DNA of 5,023 nt from Pseudomonadota bacterium. GTDB taxonomy: Bacteria > Pseudomonadota > Alphaproteobacteria > Rhizobiales > Xanthobacteraceae. The position numbers and the translations under genes are program-made. Each line of letters starts with the position of its first letter. Within the stretch, counting starts at the first letter, position 1. The stretch is taken from assembly GCA_023442085.1 (NCBI GenBank), contig JAEZMT010000043.1, positions 1 to 5,023 of the forward strand, in the 5' to 3' direction. The notes below the pieces were generated by a model. It worked only from the letters and a program-made list of their open reading frames with translations. It had not been told where the DNA came from and made no database searches. This document shows, piece after piece, positions 1-4,608 of the stretch.

Positions 1-977
1 ACACCTTCGGCCGTATCCCCACACCCTCGACGGGCGCGATGCTGGAGGCGTTCGAGATGGTGGCGCCCACCGGAAAGCGCATCTCGCTGCATGCCGAGAC
101 CAATTCGGTGATGGAGCGGCGCCAGAAACGCCTCACCGAGAGCGGGCGCACCGATCCCCTCGCCCATCTCGCCTCCCGCCCCGCCGTGGTGGCGGTGGAG
201 GCGGTGGCCCGCGCCGCCATCCTCGCCGAATGGACCGGGGCGCGCATCCACATCCTGCACATTTCCTCCGCCGCCGAGCTTGGCCCGCTGCGCGACGCCA
301 AGGCGCGCGGCGTCGACATCACCGGGGAGACCTGCCCGCATTACCTGATGCTGGGCGAGGCCGATTACGCCCGCTGCCGGGGCATTATCCGCGTCAACCC
401 GCCGGTGCGGGAGAGCGTGAACAATGAACCGCTCTGGGCCGGCCTCCTCGACGGCACCATCGACATGATCGCCACCGATCACGCCCCCCACACGCCGGAG
501 GAGAAGACCCGCGCCGACATCTGGAGCGTGGATTGCGGCTTCCCCGGCGTGGAAACCCAGATGCCGCTCATGCTCACCGAGGTGGCGGCCGGCCGTTACG
601 ACATCCGCGATTACGTGCGCTGGAGCGCGGTGAACCCGGCCAAGGTCTGGGGCCTCTACCCGAAGAAGGGCGCCATCCTGCCCGGCGCCGACGCGGATCT
701 CGCTTTCGTGGACCTCGACCACGTCTGGACCCTGCGCGACGCCGACCTTCAGTCCCGCTCCAAGATCTCCCCGTGGGATGGCCGGAAGGTGGTCGGCCTG
801 CCGCGCCATACCATGGTGCGCGGGCGCTTCGTGATGAAGGATCGCGCGCTGGTGGCCGACACGAAGGGCCATGGCCGCTCCGTTCACGCCATCCAGCAGA
901 TGCCGGAGGCCCGTCCCCTGCACACGGACGAGACCCTGGCGGCGGTCGTCGCCGACCGGCCGGAGGTGGCGGCATGA
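1..977 (+). CDS. Cyclic amidohydrolase (dihydroorotase/allantoinase/hydantoinase family), 5' end missing
   Basis: This is the C-terminal part of a metal-dependent amidohydrolase that opens cyclic amide or ureide rings. The reading frame is open from the window edge (first full codon at 3), so the Met at 39 is internal; the missing N-terminus should carry the HxH metal pair and the bridging carboxylate or lysine. Counting from that Met, visible family motifs are HAE (His18), HILHIS (His74), GETCPHY (96-102), NPPVR (120-124), ATDHAPH (catalytic Asp147) and SPWDGR near 245. His18, His74 and Asp147 match metal or catalytic positions of type I dihydroorotase and allantoinase. The C-terminal metal-free segment is complete, followed by a short tail. 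The stop overlaps the next gene's start (ATGA), which places it in an operon with an importer and a cyanuric acid hydrolase-like enzyme. The context argues against a role in pyrimidine synthesis; a catabolic cyclic-ureide hydrolase is my inference. The family is sure, the substrate unknown. Confidence 0.93.
   Translation, partial: TFGRIPTPSTGAMLEAFEMVAPTGKRISLHAETNSVMERRQKRLTESGRTDPLAHLASRPAVVAVEAVARAAILAEWTGARIHILHISSAAELGPLRDAKARGVDITGETCPHYLMLGEADYARCRGIIRVNPPVRESVNNEPLWAGLLDGTIDMIATDHAPHTPEEKTRADIWSVDCGFPGVETQMPLMLTEVAAGRYDIRDYVRWSAVNPAKVWGLYPKKGAILPGADADLAFVDLDHVWTLRDADLQSRSKISPWDGRKVVGLPRHTMVRGRFVMKDRALVADTKGHGRSVHAIQQMPEARPLHTDETLAAVVADRPEVAA
962..966 (+). promoter_or_regulatory. Ribosome binding site of the ABC ATPase gene
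   Basis: A GGAGG lies 7 bases before the ATG at 974, inside the last codons of the amidohydrolase gene. It fixes the start of the ATPase at the ATGA overlap and excludes the long upstream extension of that frame. Confidence 0.75.
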
Positions 978-1813
978 CCGAGGACCCTCCCCCCTTCGTC
1001 CAGCTTCAGGACGTGCGCCTCACCTACGGGCGCGGCGAGCGCACCGTGGAGGCGCTCGGCACCACCAACCTCAAGATCGGCAAGGGAGATTTCGTCGCTC
1101 TGGTTGGGCCCTCCGGCTGCGGCAAGTCCACGATCCTGAAGCTGGTGACGGGGCTGATTTCCGCCTCGGCGGGCTGGGTGTTCGTGGCCCAGCGCGAGGT
1201 GGGCGCCGAGCCCGTGCGGGTCGGCATGGCCTTCCAGAACCCGACGCTGCTTCCGTGGCTGTCCATCCGGCAGAACGTGATGCTGCCGCTAAAGATCGTA
1301 CCGCCCTTCCGCCAGCAGTATCGCGCCAAGAAGAAAAGCGAATTCCGCGACCGCGCCGACGCGCTGCTGGCGCAGGTCGGCCTCGCCGGCTTCGGCGACA
1401 AGTTTCCCTGGCAGCTTTCCGGCGGCATGCTCCAGCGCGCGTCGTTGTGCCGTGCGCTGATCCACGACCCGCAGCTCCTGATGCTGGACGAGCCGTTCGG
1501 CGCGCTAGACCAGTTCACCCGCGAGGAATTGTGGGCGATCCTCCAGGATCTATGGCTGACCCGGCGGCCGACCGTGCTGCTCGTCACCCATGACCTCAAG
1601 GAAGCGGGCTATCTCGCCAACCGGGTGTGCGTGATGCGTGCCCGGCCGGGCCGGATCGTCGAGGATTGCGCGGTGGATTTCGCCCGCCCGCGCACTATCG
1701 AGATGACCTATGAGCCGGGCTTCGTCTCCCTCACCCAGCGTCTGCGCAGCCTCATCGTCTCGGCCCGCGCGCCCGACGCCACACCCGACGCCACGGTGGA
1801 GAGCGCCGCATGA
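974..1813 (+). CDS. ABC transporter ATP-binding protein, nitrate/sulfonate/taurine (SsuB/TauB) type
   Basis: This is the cytoplasmic ATPase subunit of an importer, 279 residues, that would power the permease encoded next. All nucleotide-binding motifs are intact: Walker A GPSGCGKS (45-52), Q-loop Gln88, signature LSGGMLQRA (148-156), Walker B LLMLDEP (168-174), D-loop GALD (176-179) and H-loop His206. Between the Q-loop and the signature there is a basic stretch (about 110-125) that looks longer than in ordinary SsuB proteins. The C-terminal tail ends in an Ala/Pro/Asp-rich segment. The start overlaps the upstream stop as ATGA and has a good GGAGG; its own stop overlaps the permease start in the same way. 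No solute-binding protein is visible in the window. The substrate cannot be read from an ATPase, but the flanking ring-opening hydrolases suggest a cyclic nitrogen compound. Confidence 0.95.
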   Translation: MTEDPPPFVQLQDVRLTYGRGERTVEALGTTNLKIGKGDFVALVGPSGCGKSTILKLVTGLISASAGWVFVAQREVGAEPVRVGMAFQNPTLLPWLSIRQNVMLPLKIVPPFRQQYRAKKKSEFRDRADALLAQVGLAGFGDKFPWQLSGGMLQRASLCRALIHDPQLLMLDEPFGALDQFTREELWAILQDLWLTRRPTVLLVTHDLKEAGYLANRVCVMRARPGRIVEDCAVDFARPRTIEMTYEPGFVSLTQRLRSLIVSARAPDATPDATVESAA

Positions 1814-2583
1814 CCTACGCCGTGCGTCGACGCCTCAATTCCGCAGCCGTCATCATCGGCTTCTTCCTCGTCTGGGAACTCGCCTGCGTGGTCTTCCACA
1901 TCAAGGAGATCGTGCTGCCGCGCCCGAGCCAGATCTTCACTACCCTCTGGCTGCAGGCTCCCGCCATATGGCCGCATACGGTGCAGACGCTCTACACCAC
2001 GCTGGTCGGCTTCGCCCTGGGCATCGTCATCGGCGTGCTGCTCGGGGTGCTGATCGGCTCGTCGCGGCTTGCCTATGACACGGGCTATCCGCTGCTCATC
2101 GGCTTCTCGTCCATCCCGAAGGTCGCCGTCGTGCCGATCTTCGTCCTGTGGTTCGGCGCAGGCACGGTGCCGGCGGTGCTGACCGCCATGATCATGAGCC
2201 TCTTCCCAATCGTGGTGAACGTCGCGACCGGCCTCGCCACCACGGAGCCGGAGCTGGAGGACGTGATGAAGGCACTGCGCGCCACCAAACTCGACATCCT
2301 GTTCAATGTCGGCCTGCCCCGCGCCATGCCCTATTTCTTCGCCTCCCTGAAGGTGTCGGTGACGCTCGCCTTCGTGGGCACCGTGATCGCCGAAACGGTG
2401 GCCTCGAACCAGGGCATCGGCAATCTGATGATGATCGCCTCCTCCTCTTTCGACGTGCCCCTCGTCTTCGCCGGGCTGCTCGTGCTGGCGCTGCTGGGCG
2501 TCGGCCTCTACGCCATCTTCTCCCTCATCGAGGGGCGCGTGATCGGCTGGGCGCGGCGCAAGGACGGCGCGGAATTCGCCTGA
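1810..2583 (+). CDS. ABC transporter permease, SsuC/TauC type (BPD_transp_1)
   Basis: This is the inner-membrane subunit of the importer, 257 residues, a usual length for the taurine/sulfonate/nitrate permease group. About six hydrophobic segments can be read, near 11-28, 62-83, 93-115, 119-140, 182-200 and 217-240. The cytoplasmic EAA coupling loop spans roughly 147-170 (EPELEDVMKALRATK, then VGLP). In it the usual LGA triplet reads LRA, with Arg157 in place of glycine. The start ATG overlaps the ATPase stop (ATGA) and is preceded by GGAGAG at 1798-1803, six bases upstream. It presumably forms a homodimer with two copies of the upstream ATPase, since only one permease gene is present. The solute is inferred from neighbours to be a cyclic imide, ureide or triazine; this is not proven. 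Confidence 0.94.
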   Translation: MTYAVRRRLNSAAVIIGFFLVWELACVVFHIKEIVLPRPSQIFTTLWLQAPAIWPHTVQTLYTTLVGFALGIVIGVLLGVLIGSSRLAYDTGYPLLIGFSSIPKVAVVPIFVLWFGAGTVPAVLTAMIMSLFPIVVNVATGLATTEPELEDVMKALRATKLDILFNVGLPRAMPYFFASLKVSVTLAFVGTVIAETVASNQGIGNLMMIASSSFDVPLVFAGLLVLALLGVGLYAIFSLIEGRVIGWARRKDGAEFA

Positions 2584-2591
2584 GACACGCC

Positions 2592-3671
2592 ATGCGCACA
2601 GCCAAGATCCATCGCATCTCCACGGCGAGCCCCGACGACGTGTCGGGCCTCGCTGCCGCCATCGCCTCCGGCGCCATCGCCCCCGAGGGCATTCTCGCGA
2701 TCTTCGGCAAGACCGAGGGCAACGGCTGCGTGAATGATTTCTCGCGCGGTTTCTCAGTTGCCGCCTTGCAGGCGCTGCTGCGCGCGCATCTCGGCGCGGC
2801 TGCGGATGATATCTGCCTTGTCATGTCCGGTGGGACCGAGGGCGGCATGTCGCCCCATCTGCTTGTCTTCGAGGTGGCCGAGGCCCCGCCGGGAAGCGCC
2901 TCCCCTGCCCTCGCGGTTGGCCGCGCGCATACGCCGGATCTTCCCTCCGAGCATCTTGGCCGGATGGGACAGGTGCGCCTGGTCGCGGAAGGCGTGCGGC
3001 GGGCCATGGCCGCGGCCGGCATCACGGAGGCCGGCGACGTTCATTTCGTACAGGTAAAATGCCCGCTGCTCACCGCCGCGCGCGTGCGCGAAGCCGAGGC
3101 GCGGGGCGCGACCACGGCCACGTCAGACACGCTGAAATCCATGGGCCTGTCGCGCGGCGCCAGCGCCTTGGGCATTGCCCTTGCGCTTGGGGAAGTCGCG
3201 GAAGCGGCACTGTCCGATGCCGCCATCTGCGCCGATTACGGCCTGTGGTCCGGACGCGCCAGTTGCTCCAGCGGCATCGAGCTACTCGGCCATGAGATCG
3301 TCGTGCTGGGCCTGTCGAAAGACTGGAGCGGCCCCCTCGCCATTGCCCATGGAGTGATGGCGGACGCTATCGACGTGGCACCGGCACGCGAGGCCATCGA
3401 CAAGCTCGGCGCGATTGCGGGCGAGGAAACGATCGTGCTCGCCAAGGCGGAGGCAAGCCGCAGCGGCCTCATTCGAGGCAAGCGCCACATCATGCTGGAC
3501 GACAGCGATATTTCCTCCACCCGCCACGCCCGCGCCTTCGTCGCCGGTGCGCTGGCCGGTGTTGTCGGCCACACGGAGATTTACGTGTCAGGCGGTGCGG
3601 AGCACCAGGGCCCGGACGGCGGCGGTCCGGTGGCGATCATCGCGCCGCGCATCGTTGTCGACCAAAGGTAA
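2592..3671 (+). CDS. Ring-opening amidohydrolase, cyanuric acid hydrolase/barbiturase family (AtzD-like)
   Basis: This 359-residue enzyme belongs to the rare cyanuric acid hydrolase/barbiturase fold. Members hydrolyse cyanuric acid to carboxybiuret (which loses CO2 to give biuret) or barbiturate to ureidomalonate. Three similar domains each show a Lys and a Ser: Lys40 in GKTEGNG with Ser79 in VMSGGTEGG, Lys156 in VQVKCPLL with Ser226 in the SSGIE stretch, and Lys285 in LAKAEAS with Ser333 in YVSGGAEHQGP. The second pair coincides with the catalytic Lys156/Ser226 dyad I recall for the Azorhizobium caulinodans enzyme. Arg52, Arg188 and Arg311 sit in equivalent repeat positions and would grip ring carbonyls. 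It follows the permease by 8 bp with only a weak GAGA ribosome site, so translation may depend on coupling. The resemblance to AtzD favours cyanuric acid over barbiturate, but a third cyclic substrate is possible. The family is near certain; the substrate moderately so. Confidence 0.95.
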   Translation: MRTAKIHRISTASPDDVSGLAAAIASGAIAPEGILAIFGKTEGNGCVNDFSRGFSVAALQALLRAHLGAAADDICLVMSGGTEGGMSPHLLVFEVAEAPPGSASPALAVGRAHTPDLPSEHLGRMGQVRLVAEGVRRAMAAAGITEAGDVHFVQVKCPLLTAARVREAEARGATTATSDTLKSMGLSRGASALGIALALGEVAEAALSDAAICADYGLWSGRASCSSGIELLGHEIVVLGLSKDWSGPLAIAHGVMADAIDVAPAREAIDKLGAIAGEETIVLAKAEASRSGLIRGKRHIMLDDSDISSTRHARAFVAGALAGVVGHTEIYVSGGAEHQGPDGGGPVAIIAPRIVVDQR

Positions 3672-3685
3672 GCTGCCCACTTTCC

Positions 3686-4021
3686 TTACAGCAGGCGAGC
3701 CCTGAGCCGCGTCTGCCATAAGGCCCGGCGCTTCTTCAGTTCATCGTCCCGTTCGAAATCGGGAAAATCGTCGCGCAGGCGCTCGAGTTCCTCATAGCGG
3801 AACTCGCCGGAGCCATGGGCGGTCCAGGTCGCCTGGAGCGTGCCGTTCGCGTGGCTGCCAGTGGCGAGCTCGAACCAGAGCCGGTTCTTGATCGTGTCCA
3901 AAGTCCGGCTGGTTCCGACCCACGTTTCTCCCGTCGCGGTGCAGATCACCGTATAGACGCCGAACGCGGGTTTGCGCTCCTTGTAAGCGGTTATAACCGC
4001 TTTTCGCTCCTGCCTGTCCAA
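3686..4021 (-). CDS. Small single-domain GIY-YIG nuclease-like protein
   Basis: This is a 111-residue protein consisting of little more than a GIY-YIG fold. Counting from the chosen start, the first half-motif is GVY (21-23), the second reads WVG (34-36) with Trp in place of Tyr, and the conserved arginine is probably Arg47 in the NRLWFEL segment. A Glu in the FRYEELE segment (77-80) may be the metal-binding carboxylate. The N-terminus (about DRQERKAVITAYKERK) and the LDTIKNRLWF block resemble a small alphaproteobacterial family of unknown role. I chose the TTG at 4021 because GGAGG lies 5 bases upstream and because the family starts just before DRK; an upstream TTG at 4063 would add 14 unconvincing residues. 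It is convergent with the hydrolase operon (14-bp gap) and downstream of the tautomerase gene on the same strand. There is no partner domain or transposon signature, so a homing role is not supported. Confidence 0.85.
   Translation of the reverse strand: MDRQERKAVITAYKERKPAFGVYTVICTATGETWVGTSRTLDTIKNRLWFELATGSHANGTLQATWTAHGSGEFRYEELERLRDDFPDFERDDELKKRRALWQTRLRARLL
3985..4002. repeat. Perfect 18-bp palindrome in the 5' coding region of the GIY-YIG gene
   Basis: AAGCGGTTATAACCGCTT is its own reverse complement over all 18 bases, centred between 3993 and 3994. It covers about codons 7-12 of the GIY-YIG gene, encoding the AVITA stretch. In mRNA it would form a 7-bp stem with a UAUA loop shortly after the start codon. 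It may be an operator-like dyad, a hairpin affecting early translation, or chance within conserved codons. Confidence 0.85.
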
Positions 4022-4026
4022 GACAA

Positions 4027-4031
4027 CCTCC
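4027..4031 (-). promoter_or_regulatory. Ribosome binding site deciding the TTG start of the GIY-YIG gene
   Basis: On the minus strand this reads GGAGG, followed by 5 bases and then TTG at 4021-4019. It is the best Shine-Dalgarno match in the area and supports the shorter protein over the start at 4063. Confidence 0.65.
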
Positions 4032-4032
4032 A

Positions 4033-4074
4033 ATTTACCCGGATGATATACCTCAAACTTCAACCCGGGTAAAT
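4033..4074. repeat. 10-bp inverted repeat just upstream of the GIY-YIG ribosome site
   Basis: ATTTACCCGG (4033-4042) and CCGGGTAAAT (4065-4074) are exact reverse complements separated by 22 bases. Arm centres are 32 bp apart, about three turns of B-DNA, as expected for two half-sites on one DNA face. The right arm lies partly inside an 8-bp palindrome, ACCCGGGT (4063-4070). The left arm ends two bases from the GGAGG, so the repeat could be an operator or, as RNA, a stem-loop beside the ribosome site. Confidence 0.7.
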
Positions 4075-4088
4075 ATGACCGAACCTGC

Positions 4089-4121
4089 GCTTATCCCTGC
4101 CCGATCTGGGCAGAGATAAGC
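4089..4121 (-). terminator. Strong stem-loop after the tautomerase gene, possible terminator
   Basis: GCTTATC (4089-4095) pairs with GATAAGC (4115-4121). After one C/A mismatch, CTGCCC (4097-4102) pairs with GGGCAG (4108-4113) around a 5-base loop. That makes 13 pairs in a 33-base element, starting 9 bases after the tautomerase stop. No T-run follows on either strand, so it is not a textbook intrinsic terminator; it could protect the mRNA 3' end or be a protein-binding dyad. The structure is plain, the function uncertain. Confidence 0.45.
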
Positions 4122-4130
4122 CGATGCGGA

Positions 4131-4511
4131 TCAGGCGTATTGCGCGATGCCGTTGCCGAGCGACCAATTCTCCTTCTTCACTTCAATCAGATTGATGAAG
4201 ACATCTTCCGGCCGCAGCCCGGGCTGCTCGCTCAAATACAGAGCAATCCGCCGAAACAGGTCCTTCTTCTGGTCCACGGAGCGCGTATCGTTCGCAGCAA
4301 TCTGAATGAACACCAGATCTTCGGTGCGGGCGATGCCGAGATATGACGGATCAAATCTGAAGTTCTCCGCCGAATGCTCCGAGAGGGTCATGAACTGGTT
4401 GTCTTTCGGGACATCGAACGTCTCGCGCATCGCGCGGGCCAGGCTGTCGAAAATGGCCTGTCGATACGCCGCCGGCTTGCCGGCTCTGAGGTAGATCTGC
4501 GCGAGGGGCAT
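4131..4511 (-). CDS. Tautomerase-superfamily protein with N-terminal catalytic proline
   Basis: The 126-residue product starts MPLAQIYL. Removal of Met would expose Pro1, the catalytic base or acid of the 4-oxalocrotonate tautomerase superfamily. The body (GKPAAYRQAI, YLGIARTEDLVFIQI, GLRPEDVFINLIEV, NWSLGNGIAQYA) and the length fit the longer Tautomerase_2/malonate semialdehyde decarboxylase-like branch, a fusion of two beta-alpha-beta units that usually trimerises. I chose the ATG at 4511 because it puts Pro in position 2 and has GGAG at 4518-4521 on the minus strand, 7 bases upstream; the frame stays open to 4565 but that extension would bury Pro1. Compared from memory with malonate semialdehyde decarboxylase, Asp37 is Asn here and one of the two key arginines is Asp, so that activity is doubtful. 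It is divergent from a LysR-type regulator, its likely controller. The natural substrate is unknown. Confidence 0.9.
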   Translation of the reverse strand: MPLAQIYLRAGKPAAYRQAIFDSLARAMRETFDVPKDNQFMTLSEHSAENFRFDPSYLGIARTEDLVFIQIAANDTRSVDQKKDLFRRIALYLSEQPGLRPEDVFINLIEVKKENWSLGNGIAQYA

Positions 4512-4517
4512 CTCCGC

Positions 4518-4521
4518 GCTC
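4518..4521 (-). promoter_or_regulatory. Ribosome binding site deciding the tautomerase start
   Basis: The minus strand reads GGAG here, 7 bases before the ATG at 4511. Together with Pro as second residue it fixes the start. Confidence 0.6.
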
Positions 4522-4569
4522 CGTTCCTGTGATGAACGAAGCGACGGTAGTGGCCGCGTAATCATTTTA

Positions 4570-4590
4570 GTATCCTATCTGCAATGATAC
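4570..4590. promoter_or_regulatory. Candidate LysR-regulator operator (GTATC-N11-GATAC)
   Basis: GTATC (4570-4574) and GATAC (4586-4590) form an exact 5-bp inverted repeat with an 11-base spacer, in the divergent space between the tautomerase gene and lysR. The stretch 4570-4615 carries three TATC and three GATA tetramers, so several half-site pairings are possible. The innermost T and A are 13 apart, so it is not the strict T-N11-A pattern. The dyad overlaps the expected -35 zone of the lysR promoter, which would suit autorepression. The binding protein is inferred from position only. Confidence 0.5.
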
Positions 4591-4591
4591 C

Positions 4592-4597
4592 TATAAT
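4592..4597 (+). promoter_or_regulatory. Putative -10 element of the lysR promoter
   Basis: A perfect TATAAT lies 11 bases before the lysR ATG at 4609. No good -35 hexamer is seen at 16-18 bp spacing (AGTATC at 17 bp), as expected for an activator-dependent or weak promoter. Transcription would begin around 4604-4605, leaving only a few bases of leader. Confidence 0.5.
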
Positions 4598-4608
4598 TGC
4601 GATATCTA

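Noticed and set aside
39..41. ATG at 39 as the start of the amidohydrolase gene
   Set aside because: The frame is open to the window edge and encodes family-like residues before it; the N-terminal metal motif is missing, so the gene begins upstream.
533..973. Upstream extension of the ABC ATPase frame
   Set aside because: It overlaps the amidohydrolase gene in another frame and reads as Arg/Pro/Gly-rich shadow sequence; ATG 974 has a good ribosome site and begins the real domain.
1024..1599. 191-residue minus-strand open frame opposite the ABC ATPase
   Set aside because: It is antisense to a clearly real gene with intact ATPase motifs; it is a Ser/Arg-rich by-product of high GC without recognisable domains.
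2148..2591. Upstream extension of the cyanuric acid hydrolase frame
   Set aside because: It lies inside the permease gene and encodes low-complexity Arg-rich shadow; the family N-terminus begins at 2592.
2525..3025. 166-residue minus-strand open frame opposite permease and hydrolase
   Set aside because: It crosses two real genes in antisense and has shadow composition (Arg, Ser, Pro, Ala) with no motif.
3668..3689. GTAAG/CTTAC dyad between the convergent genes as a bidirectional terminator
   Set aside because: The stem is only 5 bp with a 12-base loop and there is no T-run; it overlaps the two stop codons and may be chance.
3686..4021. GIY-YIG gene as a homing endonuclease or mobile intron component
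   Set aside because: There is no DNA-binding domain, intron boundary, interrupted host gene or repeat flank; the protein is a lone small domain.
4512..4565. N-terminal extension of the tautomerase to the Met at 4565
   Set aside because: It would put 18 residues before the catalytic proline, which must be N-terminal, and it reaches into the regulatory region.
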